Shown here piece by piece: positions 52,276-60,954 of a DNA stretch of 64,000 bases. A model generated the notes under the pieces. That model ran no database searches and was not told where the DNA came from. It saw nothing but the letters and a program-made list of their open reading frames with translations. How positions within the stretch are numbered: the stretch's first letter is position 1; every line of letters starts with the position of its first letter. The position numbers and the translations under genes are program-made. This stretch comes from Catalimonadaceae bacterium JC749 (GTDB lineage Bacteria; Bacteroidota; Bacteroidia; Cytophagales; Cyclobacteriaceae), in NCBI GenBank assembly GCA_021730635.1, contig JAJNNC010000001.1, positions 496,001-560,000 of the forward strand, read 5' to 3'.

Positions 52276-55050
52276 TTAATCACTGATAATGACTTTTCTG
52301 GTCAATGGTTTACCATCTATATAAAGCGTCAGCAGGTAAAGGCCATTTGGTACTTCTCTGATCCAGAACGTCTCTTTCACTTCAATAGCTTTTCCTATCG
52401 TTTTTTGCTTGATGCGTTTCCCATAAGAATCGGCTAGCACCATACTGACCATAGCAGGCTGTTTCAAGCGGAAAGCCACTTCCAGATAATCGTTTGAAGG
52501 CACAGGATAAACAGACAGGTTTCTGCCAACCAAAAGATCTCTGATACCTGTGACAGCACTTTCGTAAACGATGCTAAACGTCTCGGAGGCTGTATTATCA
52601 TTTCCAGCAGCATCGGTGACCGCACCTGCCGCAATGGCTATCGTGACCACAGTGTCAGCTGAAGGGGTGATGTTAGCCGTAAAAGTAATGCTATCCGTGG
52701 TTTGCACAGTAGAAGCCACCCCATTATCGGCTGTAAAATCTGCAGAGTCAAAGCCACTCACTGCTTCGCTGAAAGTGATGGTGACCACAAAAGGATTGGC
52801 TTGTGTTGTATCTCCTTCATCGGTACTGATGGCTACCGTAGGGGCCGTTCCATCAAAAGTCACGCTCAAAGTAGCAGACGCTTGGTTGCCATTCCCCTGA
52901 CTATCCAGGGCTACTTCCTGTGCCACAGAAATATCGACAGCACCATCTTGCACCGGGGTGATCTCAGCGGTAAAGGTCACACTGTCCGCCGTGGTTAGCC
53001 CGGAAATAGCGCCGTTTACTACGGTAACATCAGCGGAATCAAAGCCGCTCACCGCTTCACTGAAAACAACTGTCAAAGGAAAAGGATTACTATTCGTGAC
53101 AGTGCCTGCCGTACTGCTAAGGGTCACAGAGGGGTTGGCACTATCAATTGTAAAGGTCAGTTGGTTTGATGCCGCATTCCCATTGCCAGCCAGGTCGGAT
53201 ACAGCCCCGGCAGCCACAGCTAACGTTACTTCACCCCCTGCGGTGATCAGTACATTGGCTGTAAAACTAATGCTGTCGGTGGTTTGCAGGGTGGGTACTG
53301 TGGCATTGGTAGCGGTAATATCGGTAGAGTCAAAACCGCTGACAATTTCACTGAAAGTAATGGTAAGAGGAATAGTATCTACCGGATTTGTAGACGGGGA
53401 TACCAATTCTACCGTAGGAGCTGTTGCATCATATCTGAGCGTTAGAGGCGCAGAAGCCACATTATTTCTTTCATCTTTGCTGGTAGCTGCTGCCGCCGCA
53501 ACAGACATGGTCACCTTGCCTTCGGCATCAGGTGCAATGTCAGCCGTGAAAGTGATACTGTCGGTGGTGGCCAAATTAGCAGCAGTACCACCTGTCACGG
53601 TTATTTCGCCTACCTCAAAACCATCTACCTGTGCATCAAATTTAACAGTTAGCACAAATGGATTTTGATTAGTCACACTGTCTGCAGCGGTTAATGACAC
53701 CAGCAGAGCATTGGGATCATATTCTATACTAAACTGTGTGGCAGCCGTATTCCCCTGCCCCCCTGTATCGGTGGCAACGTTGGCAGCAATATCTACGGTA
53801 ACCTCCCCGGTGGCTACAGGGGTGATCGCCGTAGTGAAAGTCACACTGTCTTCGGTTTGCAATTCGCCAGCCTCTCCATTGCCTATGGCGATGTCTCCTA
53901 TAGCAAAGCCACTCACCGCCTCGCTGAAAGTGATGGTGATCGGTATGGGCGTTACGTTGGTCACTCCGCTGGACGTACTGGAAATAGTGACAGCGGGAGC
54001 CATTGTATCTTTAATAATCTCGTCGGCGGCACCCATACCCGGATTACCCAGCTCGTCTGTCAAATAAAATACGAAGGCTACGATACCATCACTCAAAGGA
54101 GTGAGGTTAATGTTGGTTACCTGCCCATCGGCTGCGCTGACAGTGCCTGAACCTGAAACCTGTTTGCCACCGATACCTTTAAAAACATAGTTGTAAGTGG
54201 TGCCTACTTCTGCTCCTGTATAGGTAAAACTGATAGCTGTTATATTGCTGCCATCCGCAATGTCCTGATCCAGGGTGGCCGAATAGCCGGAGGGACCGGT
54301 CACATCGGTACTCAAAGCTGTGGAAGCTACCCAGTTGGAATTGCCCCCTGTCAGCGCGAAATTATATAGTGTGCCATCATTCGCATTCGCTGTAGCATCC
54401 GGCAGGGTCGTCACGCTTGCGTTATTGCCCGCTGCCGTTCCTTCATTAAACTGATAATAGGCAATAAGACCCGTTTCGTTGCCGGCCAGTGACAAATTCT
54501 TGCTATCATTTAGCTCCGTGGCGGTCTTGGCGTAATTCCAGATTCTAACTTCATCAATAGCGCCATTGAAAAAAAAGCCAGTGCCATAAGCACCAACCCA
54601 AAGGCTATCACCTTCGTCATTATAGTTTAGTCTGGGAACACCTTTCTTTTGTGAGACCTGCAGGCCGTTTTTATACAGCGTCAGAATATTTTGATTTTGA
54701 TTATAGGTAACCGCTACATACACCCACTGATCCACTGGAAATACGGCTGTATCCTGCACCATATCCCAATCCCCGTTGTGTCCGGCTGCCAAACGAAAAC
54801 CGGTTTCTTCAGGAATCCAAAGGGCTGTATTGGCGGTGATACTGTCGCCGGAGATGACGTTGTTACCTTCACCACCTCCTGTATAATAAACCCAGGCTTC
54901 TTTGGTGTAAGACCCCGAAATAAAAGCTTTAGTGTCTACATAATCATCAGCTCCATCAAAATCCAGTGCGTTGTCTTGTCCTTGAACAGGCATTGTCCAG
55001 CCCAGCCAAACCAAGCAGGTTAATGCGCTCCATAGTAATTTTTGCTTCAT
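52276..55050 (-). CDS. Large secreted LamG / Ig-like repeat protein with T9SS sorting domain
   Basis: These 924 residues are laid out as follows. A signal peptide ends near residue 24 (VQGQ). A LamG/concanavalin-like domain lies at about 27-195 (ALDFDGADDYVDT; TKEAWVYYTGG; VWGGAYGTGFF-like block; FNGAIDEVRIWNYAKT). A linker domain follows at about 240-345. Then come five tandem Ig-like repeats of about 97 residues each (PLTITFSEAVSGFDSADVTV type, about 350-830), and finally a type A sorting domain (NLSVYPVPSNDYLEVAF to VPNGLYLLTLYIDG). It would be exported by the type IX system and displayed on the surface, perhaps as an adhesin or glycan-binding protein. Repeat similarity makes this stretch prone to recombination. 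Confidence 0.92.
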   Translation of the reverse strand: MKQKLLWSALTCLVWLGWTMPVQGQDNALDFDGADDYVDTKAFISGSYTKEAWVYYTGGGEGNNVISGDSITANTALWIPEETGFRLAAGHNGDWDMVQDTAVFPVDQWVYVAVTYNQNQNILTLYKNGLQVSQKKGVPRLNYNDEGDSLWVGAYGTGFFFNGAIDEVRIWNYAKTATELNDSKNLSLAGNETGLIAYYQFNEGTAAGNNASVTTLPDATANANDGTLYNFALTGGNSNWVASTALSTDVTGPSGYSATLDQDIADGSNITAISFTYTGAEVGTTYNYVFKGIGGKQVSGSGTVSAADGQVTNINLTPLSDGIVAFVFYLTDELGNPGMGAADEIIKDTMAPAVTISSTSSGVTNVTPIPITITFSEAVSGFAIGDIAIGNGEAGELQTEDSVTFTTAITPVATGEVTVDIAANVATDTGGQGNTAATQFSIEYDPNALLVSLTAADSVTNQNPFVLTVKFDAQVDGFEVGEITVTGGTAANLATTDSITFTADIAPDAEGKVTMSVAAAAATSKDERNNVASAPLTLRYDATAPTVELVSPSTNPVDTIPLTITFSEIVSGFDSTDITATNATVPTLQTTDSISFTANVLITAGGEVTLAVAAGAVSDLAGNGNAASNQLTFTIDSANPSVTLSSTAGTVTNSNPFPLTVVFSEAVSGFDSADVTVVNGAISGLTTADSVTFTAEITPVQDGAVDISVAQEVALDSQGNGNQASATLSVTFDGTAPTVAISTDEGDTTQANPFVVTITFSEAVSGFDSADFTADNGVASTVQTTDSITFTANITPSADTVVTIAIAAGAVTDAAGNDNTASETFSIVYESAVTGIRDLLVGRNLSVYPVPSNDYLEVAFRLKQPAMVSMVLADSYGKRIKQKTIGKAIEVKETFWIREVPNGLYLLTLYIDGKPLTRKVIISD

Positions 55051-55766
55051 AATAAAAAGTTAATTATGTTTTTGTACTGAAATGCATCGTTTTGAACTCC
55101 TCAATTTTTTCCTACATACGGGCAGAAACCAATAGAATAAATACCAAAAAATAAGTTTACCCATACAAAATTGTAAGTTGTAAAAATTTTTATCTAACAA
55201 AAATAATCATTTAATATTTAATTAATTACAAAAAAAATAAAAATTATTCTAAAATATGATAGGGGTCATTCATATAGTATCATCTTGCTGTATCTTTTTC
55301 CCTGTATTGTGAGATGTCTAAAAGCCGCCAAAAGCCTCATAACAAGTGAATTTCTTACGCTCTCCCAATATTAAGTAAAATTATTTGTTTTGACTGCCTG
55401 AATGCAGATGGATTATTTAATTACTCACCACATTTAATATACCATTTGAGAAAAGTTATGACAGGTACATGTAGACACATCATTAGAAGCACTGCCGGTC
55501 AATGACTTGCCCCAACCCAACACTCCTGTGTGAAGGTAATACTGCGGCAGGTCATTAGCCTTGGGCATCATGTGTGCTGATTTCAGAGGAGAGAATATTA
55601 CTGGCGAAGCTACTATCAGAATATAAAAAAGGATTAACCTGCAAATATTTACTAAATGTTCTGATCTAGCCTTTTTTTGCCACATAATCTTCAAATATTC
55701 AGCCCCTTTTCTTCAAAAATTCAAATTTTCTGCTAATTTTAATGCTACACATAACTTTACCTATCC
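55051..55766. other. AT-rich divergent region
   Basis: This 716-bp region lies between the leftward LamG gene and the rightward ATP-grasp gene. The left half is very AT-rich with A/T runs (55180-55270). The one possible gene, at 55434-55694, is listed separately. No palindrome pair or RNA-like structure was found. Confidence 0.4.
55434..55694 (-). CDS. Possible small exported protein, unknown
   Basis: The frame is 86 codons long. It has a basic N-terminus and a hydrophobic segment (about 16-35, LVNICRLILFYILIVASPVIF) that could be a signal peptide or anchor. A polar region with a Cys-Thr-Cys-His sequence follows near the end. I recognise no family. The frame could be chance in AT-rich DNA; the hydrophobic segment is the only support. 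Confidence 0.3.
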   Translation of the reverse strand: MKIMWQKKARSEHLVNICRLILFYILIVASPVIFSPLKSAHMMPKANDLPQYYLHTGVLGWGKSLTGSASNDVSTCTCHNFSQMVY

Positions 55767-57239
55767 ATGATTCAGGAAAAGTATTTAGAAAATTTATTCA
55801 GGGAGTATTCCAGAACATCCGAGTTTCTCGACGAGGTATTTGACGAAAATGGTCAAATAAGACAACATTATCAGCGAGTATACAATCATCTGGCAAAAAT
55901 ATCGCTGCCAGATTTTAAATACCTGAATGATTATGCAAAAAAATCTTCTTTCGATCAGGGCATTACCTTCAATGTTTATTCGGATAAATCCCAGGGCGTA
56001 GAAAGAATATTCCCTTTCGACCTGTTTCCCAGGATCATTCCCACCAAAGAATGGGAGAAAATAGAAAAAGGGCTCATACAACGTAACCGGGCACTGAACC
56101 TTTTTTTGCAGGATATTTATAATGAGAAGAAAATTCTCAAAGATAATGTCGTGCCCAAAGAACTCATCTTCTCTTCTCGCCACTACTGCAAGCACATGAT
56201 GGATTTTGTGCCTTATGGAGGCATCTATGTGCATATATCCGGTACGGATATCATCAAACACAAAGACGGTGAATATTATGTGTTGGAAGATAATCTTCGC
56301 TGCCCCTCCGGGGTTAGCTATGTGTTGTCAAACCGCATGGCTACCAAAAGAATCCTGCCCAATCTTTTTTTCAAAAGCCGGGTTCAACCAGTGGTAGATT
56401 ATCCGGAAGCCCTGGCTGAGGTGATCAAGAGCGTGGCCCCCATCGGGGTAGACCAACCTGTGTGTGTGGTACTCACACCGGGCATGTATAATTCTGCTTA
56501 TTATGAACACTCTTACCTGGCTCTGCAGATGGGCATGCAGTTGGTAGAGGGTCGGGATCTGTTTGTGGATCATAATTTTGTATACATGAAGACCATCCAC
56601 GGGCCCAAAAAGGTGGATGTCATCTACCGCCGGATTGATGATGACTTTATTGACCCTATGGTTTTCAGAGCAGACTCAACACTGGGTATTCCCGGCTTAA
56701 TGTCCGCTTTCCGGGAAGGAAACGTCAGTCTGGTGAATGCACCCGGCACCGGCGTGGCCGACGACAAAGCCGTGTATACCTATGTGCCCGACATGATCCG
56801 CTATTATCTGAGCGAAGAGCCAATCCTGAAAAACGTATTTACTTACCGCTGTGAAAAGGGCGACGACTTCCTCTATGTGCTGGAAAACCTGGACAAGCTG
56901 GTGGTAAAACCTGTAGATGAATCCGGCGGTTATGGAATCTTCATTGGCAGTAAAGCCAGCCGGCAGGAACAGGAAGATTTTAAGGAAATCATTAAAGCCA
57001 ATCGTCGCAAATATATTGCGCAACCCATCATGTCCCTGTCAGTGCATTCTACCTTTATAGAGGAAAATGAACGGTTCGAACCCCGCCATGTGGATCTGAG
57101 GACCTTTTCCCTCAGCGGATACCAAATAGAGTATGTGTGTAAAGGCGGGCTCACACGTGTGGCTTTAAGAAAGGGAAATCTGATTGTGAACTCCTCCCAA
57201 GGCGGCGGGTCTAAAGATACGTGGGTGTTGCAGGAGTAG
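55767..57239 (+). CDS. Circularly permuted ATP-grasp protein (DUF404/DUF407)
   Basis: These 490 residues match the circularly permuted ATP-grasp type 2 family: FNVYSDKSQGVERIFPFDLFPRII, YYVLEDNLRCPSGVSYV, VDVIYRRIDDDFIDP, VVKPVDESGGYGIF and FEPRHVDLRTFSL. The acidic and Lys/Arg residues of the ATP site (PRIIPTKEW; KPVDESGG) are in place. It is predicted to form amide bonds on an unknown peptide or tag, working with the alpha-E and transglutaminase-like proteins downstream. The three-gene order is a recurring conserved set. A terminator-like hairpin lies between this gene and the next. Confidence 0.9.
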   Translation: MIQEKYLENLFREYSRTSEFLDEVFDENGQIRQHYQRVYNHLAKISLPDFKYLNDYAKKSSFDQGITFNVYSDKSQGVERIFPFDLFPRIIPTKEWEKIEKGLIQRNRALNLFLQDIYNEKKILKDNVVPKELIFSSRHYCKHMMDFVPYGGIYVHISGTDIIKHKDGEYYVLEDNLRCPSGVSYVLSNRMATKRILPNLFFKSRVQPVVDYPEALAEVIKSVAPIGVDQPVCVVLTPGMYNSAYYEHSYLALQMGMQLVEGRDLFVDHNFVYMKTIHGPKKVDVIYRRIDDDFIDPMVFRADSTLGIPGLMSAFREGNVSLVNAPGTGVADDKAVYTYVPDMIRYYLSEEPILKNVFTYRCEKGDDFLYVLENLDKLVVKPVDESGGYGIFIGSKASRQEQEDFKEIIKANRRKYIAQPIMSLSVHSTFIEENERFEPRHVDLRTFSLSGYQIEYVCKGGLTRVALRKGNLIVNSSQGGGSKDTWVLQE

Positions 57240-57257
57240 TCACACATTTCATTTTAT

Positions 57258-57286
57258 ACCGGATCAACAACCTCCGGTTTCTTTTT
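57258..57286 (+). terminator. Terminator-like hairpin inside the ATP-grasp cluster
   Basis: ACCGGA (57258-57263) pairs with TCCGGT (57273-57278) around a 9-nt loop, followed by TTCTTTTT. It lies 19 bp after the ATP-grasp stop and before the alpha-E gene, so it may reduce rather than prevent read-through. Confidence 0.6.
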
Positions 57287-57348
57287 ATAATCATATTTAC
57301 CTTACACTAGTATTAATTTAGACAAAACTTTAATTTACGTTCCTCCTC

Positions 57349-58299
57349 ATGATGCTTTCAAGAACGGCCAACAGTCTATTCTGGATAGGAAGATACATAG
57401 AAAGAATAGAGCATTTGGCAAGATATATCAATGCACAGTATCTCTCTTCTTCTGATGCTCCCAGCGCTTTTGACAAACAGCTAACCCTGGAGTCCATGCT
57501 TTTTATGGCCAGCGCCGCTCAAAGTTTCCAGGAATATAGCCCTCAGATAGTGGATCATCAGGTTATTTATTTTCTGACACTGGAAGATCAAAATCCCTAT
57601 TCTATTAAAAACTATGTAGCATTAGTACGGGAAAACGCACGGGGTGTACGGGATAATACTCCCACCGAGTTGTGGGAAGCGATTAACCGTTTTTATCATG
57701 CGATGAATGTTTTTACGCGGGAAGAAATGGAGAAGAAAGGGCCTTACGATTTCTGTAAAAGCGCTATGGATACCACTACCATTATCAAAGGGGTAGCTGA
57801 TAATACACTGCTTCGCAATGAGGTATGGTCGCTGATCAGGACCGGTATTCATCTGGAAAGAGCCACGCAGATTACACAAATTATTCTTTCAAAGCTACAG
57901 GATATCAGAAAAACAGAGGAATCCCCTATGAGCCAGGCTATTCAAAGTTACCATTGGGCCGCCCTGCTCCGGAGCGCCGGCGGACTGGATATGAGCCGCC
58001 ACTACTATGGCACTACACCCAACCGGGAAAGGGCCATAGATTTCCTGCTTCTCAACCAGAAATTTCCCAAATCGGTACTTTATAATCTGGAAAAGTTGAA
58101 AGCGGATTTAAAAATTATCAGCAACAACAAACCTATTTCGCCAGATTCCGTTGAGTTCACCGTTGGTAAATTGACAGCCAACATGAATTTTTTAACTTTG
58201 GACGAGATCCTGGCTCAGGCAGAAAAATTTTTACATGATTTACAGCAAACCCTTATCCGGATCGGTGCTCAGATTGAACAACAATATCTTACTTTTTAA
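57349..58299 (+). CDS. Alpha-E domain protein (DUF403)
   Basis: These 316 residues are nearly all helical. The start MLSRTANSLFWIGRYIERIEHLARYI is diagnostic of the alpha-E family, and the body contains DNTLLRNEVWSLIRTGIHLERATQIT and ESPMSQAIQSYHWAALLRSAGG. Its function is unknown, but it always travels with the circularly permuted ATP-grasp protein and a transglutaminase-like protein, suggesting a shared peptide-modifying pathway. Its stop is directly followed by the next ATG without spacing. Confidence 0.92.
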   Translation: MMLSRTANSLFWIGRYIERIEHLARYINAQYLSSSDAPSAFDKQLTLESMLFMASAAQSFQEYSPQIVDHQVIYFLTLEDQNPYSIKNYVALVRENARGVRDNTPTELWEAINRFYHAMNVFTREEMEKKGPYDFCKSAMDTTTIIKGVADNTLLRNEVWSLIRTGIHLERATQITQIILSKLQDIRKTEESPMSQAIQSYHWAALLRSAGGLDMSRHYYGTTPNRERAIDFLLLNQKFPKSVLYNLEKLKADLKIISNNKPISPDSVEFTVGKLTANMNFLTLDEILAQAEKFLHDLQQTLIRIGAQIEQQYLTF

Positions 58300-59151
58300 A
58301 TGGTGACATACCACATTTCCTACGAAGCTGAGAACGTTTATGACCATCAGGTGCAGGAAGCCCTGTTTGAGTTTCTGGTAGTACCCTGTACCAGCGATAC
58401 CCAGGAAGTGACAGAGGAAAAGATAGAAAACTCTCTGAAAATTCCATTCTTTCGTTCCCGCAATGTTTTTGGCTACAACCTGATCTGTGTCAGGATAGGT
58501 AAGCCTTTTAATCATTTCAAAATAAAGGTGAGCTGCACTGTGCATAAAGCGACAGAAGACTCGTTTCCTTCTTCGGCAGATAGCCTGCCTCTGGAAGAAG
58601 AACTAGCCATACTGGACTCCGATGCGTTCATTGTAGATCATTACCTTTACATACAACAGACTCCCTTAACAGCGCTGCCAGCGGAGAAGATTCCTTCTTC
58701 ACTCTTATATCAGCGGGATAAATCCTTGTTAGAGTATATGACCAGCCTGAACAGTGCTTTGTATGGCATGTTAGAATACAAGCCAGGGGTAACTAATCCC
58801 TCTACCCGCGCTTGCGACGTGCTGAATAACCCAAGGGGTGTCTGCCAGGATTATACCCACCTGATGTTAGGGGTATTGCGGCATCACCAGATTCCCGCCC
58901 GTTATGTATCGGGCTATCTTAACCAGGGGCAAGACTTTATGGGTTCAGCCCAGATGCATGCCTGGGTGGAAGCTTTCGTTCCTAAGCTGGGTTGGGTGGG
59001 TTTTGACCCTACCAACAACCGGGTGGCCGACCATCACCATATCAAGGTAGCGGATGGCACAGACTATACCGATTGTAGTCCGCTAAAAGGTCATATCAAT
59101 CCTCCTGTTCCTAACAAAACCGATCATACCGTACAGGTAGTGCAACAATAG
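58300..59151 (+). CDS. Transglutaminase-like protein of the alpha-E cluster
   Basis: These 283 residues have the bacterial transglutaminase N-terminal region and a catalytic domain with Cys in RGVCQDYTHLMLG, His in AQMHAWVEAFVP and Asp in GWVGFDPTNNR, the papain-like triad. It has no signal peptide. In known clusters this protein is thought to hydrolyse or transfer the peptide made by the ATP-grasp partner. It starts immediately after the alpha-E stop codon, so the two are translationally coupled. Confidence 0.92.
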   Translation: MVTYHISYEAENVYDHQVQEALFEFLVVPCTSDTQEVTEEKIENSLKIPFFRSRNVFGYNLICVRIGKPFNHFKIKVSCTVHKATEDSFPSSADSLPLEEELAILDSDAFIVDHYLYIQQTPLTALPAEKIPSSLLYQRDKSLLEYMTSLNSALYGMLEYKPGVTNPSTRACDVLNNPRGVCQDYTHLMLGVLRHHQIPARYVSGYLNQGQDFMGSAQMHAWVEAFVPKLGWVGFDPTNNRVADHHHIKVADGTDYTDCSPLKGHINPPVPNKTDHTVQVVQQ

Positions 59152-59171
59152 GTAATTATAGGAATACATAC

Positions 59172-59276
59172 TGTGCGCAACCGGACAATCATGCCCGTAT
59201 CTGAACAATCTGCATCCTGAACAAAGCCTTTTATAAGCGATCAGGCAGGTTTTACATCCTGGCATATTCCTTGAAA
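59172..59276 (+). promoter_or_regulatory. Paired palindromes and -24/-12-like promoter before the pentapeptide gene
   Basis: TGTGCG-CAAC-CGGACA at 59172-59187 and TGCCCG-TATC-TGAACA at 59192-59207 start 20 bp apart. TGGCAT-ATTCC-TTGAA at 59260-59275 has its GG exactly 54 bp after the second palindrome. The predicted leader is about 33 nt. Confidence 0.75.
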
Positions 59277-59317
59277 CCAGGGCTATCAATAGTATGTACT
59301 AACCTAAGCTGTTTGCC

Positions 59318-60085
59318 ATGAAACGTATCGCTTTCACTTCCTTCCTTTTGCTTTCTTGTCTCTCATTTAGTATGGCTCAAACACGCCTGGAAGCCAGCCA
59401 GATTATTGATCAGATCAATCAGGGGCAGGCTGTTCACTTTGAAAATGTAGAAATTCATGGAGAACTGGACCTGACAAACCTGGAAAACCGGAAAGAAACC
59501 AGTAGTGTCTCCAAATGGTTCAGCAACCAGGATACCTATGAGAGCACAGTAGAAAGCGCTTTATCCTTTGTTAACTGTACCTTTCAAGACGATGTCATCG
59601 CCTATTATCACGATGAAAGGTCCGACGACACATACATAGCCAATTTCAGGGATGAGGTACTGTTTAAAGATTGTACCTTCCGGCAAGCCAGTGCTTTTAA
59701 ATATTCAGAATTCTCCGATGACGCTGACTTTCAGGGTTCTGTCTTTCAGGAGGAAGCTAACTTTAAATATGCCGAATTTTCAGAAGCTCCTAATTTCAGC
59801 CAGGTAGTCTTTGAAGATGATGCCAACTTTAAATACGCTGAGTTTCCACAGCAAACAAAATTTACCAATGTGGTATTTCAGGAAGAAGCCAACTTCAAGT
59901 ATGCTGAATTTCCCAGCGGTGCCGATTTTGAAAAAGCGGTATTCAACGGATTAGCCAATTTTAAGTATACTAAGTTTGCCAATCCGCTGAATATAAGGAG
60001 CGTATCGTTCAACGGCGATGAGGACTTTAAATATACCACCGTAGAAGGAGAAGAATTTACAAAATATCTGCTGGACAACCGCTAA
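59318..60085 (+). CDS. Secreted pentapeptide-repeat protein
   Basis: These 255 residues have a signal peptide (about 1-21, ending SMAQ) and a region of pentapeptide-like repeats that should form a quadrilateral beta-helix. The later part (about 125-230) repeats nearly exactly every 20 residues with the core ANFKYAEF followed by a variable half ending in a Phe (for example QVVFEDDANFKYAEF, NVVFQEEANFKYAEF). Each unit equals one full turn of four pentapeptides. It carries the same paired-palindrome promoter as the permeases 10-40 kb away, so it probably belongs to the same response. The function is unknown. Confidence 0.85.
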   Translation: MKRIAFTSFLLLSCLSFSMAQTRLEASQIIDQINQGQAVHFENVEIHGELDLTNLENRKETSSVSKWFSNQDTYESTVESALSFVNCTFQDDVIAYYHDERSDDTYIANFRDEVLFKDCTFRQASAFKYSEFSDDADFQGSVFQEEANFKYAEFSEAPNFSQVVFEDDANFKYAEFPQQTKFTNVVFQEEANFKYAEFPSGADFEKAVFNGLANFKYTKFANPLNIRSVSFNGDEDFKYTTVEGEEFTKYLLDNR

Positions 60086-60217
60086 AGTATTCTCATAAAC
60101 CCACTTTTTTCTTTTCCGGCGCAAAACCGGAAATGATCATCCTCTTCCATCACAGCGTTTTGTCGGTAAAATGACAACAAAACAGACGGATATATGCTAA
60201 ATATGCAGCATAAAATA

Positions 60218-60257
60218 AGGCAGGCCTGGAGTTCTTTTGTAAATCCAAGCCTGGCCT
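60218..60257. other. Imperfect hairpin between pentapeptide and msrB genes
   Basis: AGGCAGGCCTGGA (60218-60230) and TCCAAGCCTGGCCT (60244-60257) form a stem with one bulge and one mismatch around a 13-nt loop. No T-tract follows, so it may be a weak terminator or a processing site. Confidence 0.4.
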
Positions 60258-60311
60258 GAGATGCGTAAATGCGTTAAAACTATCTCGTATTCTATTTTGT
60301 TATTAAGCTGT

Positions 60312-60893
60312 ATGAAACGTTTAAATTTCAAACCCATATTTATTGCCCTGTCAGGCATCATTGCAGTGGCCTGTTCTCAGGAACAGAGTACTGCCCAACA
60401 ATATATTGGCATTATGGAAAACAAAGAAAATCATCAGTACGAAGTACAACTTTCGGAAGAGGAATGGAAAGACAGGCTGACGCCTGAACAATACAACATT
60501 CTGCGGGAAGCAGGCACCGAACGAGCTTTCACAGGCGAGCTGAACAACAATAAAAAGAAAGGGGTATACTATTCGGCCGCTACAGGTCAACCCTTGTTCA
60601 CCTCAGAAACCAAGTTTGAGTCCGGCACAGGATGGCCCAGTTTTTATGCCCCTGTGACGAAGGAAGCTGTCGTGCTGAAAGAAGATAATAGTTATGGCAT
60701 GGCCAGAGTGGAGGTATTGGATAGCAGCAGTGGCTCACACCTGGGGCATGTTTTTCCGGATGGCCCCAAACCCACAGGCCTACGCTATTGTCTGAATTCA
60801 GCTGCTCTGATTTTTGTGCCGGAAGGAGAAAATCCTCCTCAGCTGGTGAAAGATTATCTGGAAAAACATCCGGACGAAAAAGTAGACTTATAA
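60312..60893 (+). CDS. msrB: Peptide-methionine (R)-S-oxide reductase, exported lipoprotein form
   Basis: The product from the ATG at 60312 has 193 residues. A lipoprotein signal is followed by Cys ([10 protein letters not shown]). The SelR/MsrB domain shows [46 protein letters not shown], with the catalytic Cys in RYCLNS. The first zinc-binding CxxC of many MsrB proteins is absent: the place reads [11 protein letters not shown]. It would repair oxidised methionines in the envelope. A frame start 17 codons earlier lacks a lipobox-style leader and is less likely. Confidence 0.9.
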   Translation: MKRLNFKPIFIALSGIIAVACSQEQSTAQQYIGIMENKENHQYEVQLSEEEWKDRLTPEQYNILREAGTERAFTGELNNNKKKGVYYSAATGQPLFTSETKFESGTGWPSFYAPVTKEAVVLKEDNSYGMARVEVLDSSSGSHLGHVFPDGPKPTGLRYCLNSAALIFVPEGENPPQLVKDYLEKHPDEKVDL

Positions 60894-60912
60894 TTAATCT
60901 ATTATAGCAGAG

Positions 60913-60947
60913 AGCAGCGTTCTACAGCAAACAGAACGCTGCTTTTT
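60913..60947 (+). terminator. Intrinsic terminator of msrB
   Basis: AGCAGCGTTCT (60913-60923) pairs perfectly with AGAACGCTGCT (60933-60943) around a 9-nt loop, followed by a T-tract. It ends just before the stop of the convergent VOC gene and may serve both directions. Confidence 0.85.
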
Positions 60948-60954
60948 AATTTCC

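Noticed and set aside
52570-53990. Regularly spaced repeats of about 290 bp
   Set aside because: They are coding repeats: five Ig-like domains of the LamG protein, in frame throughout.
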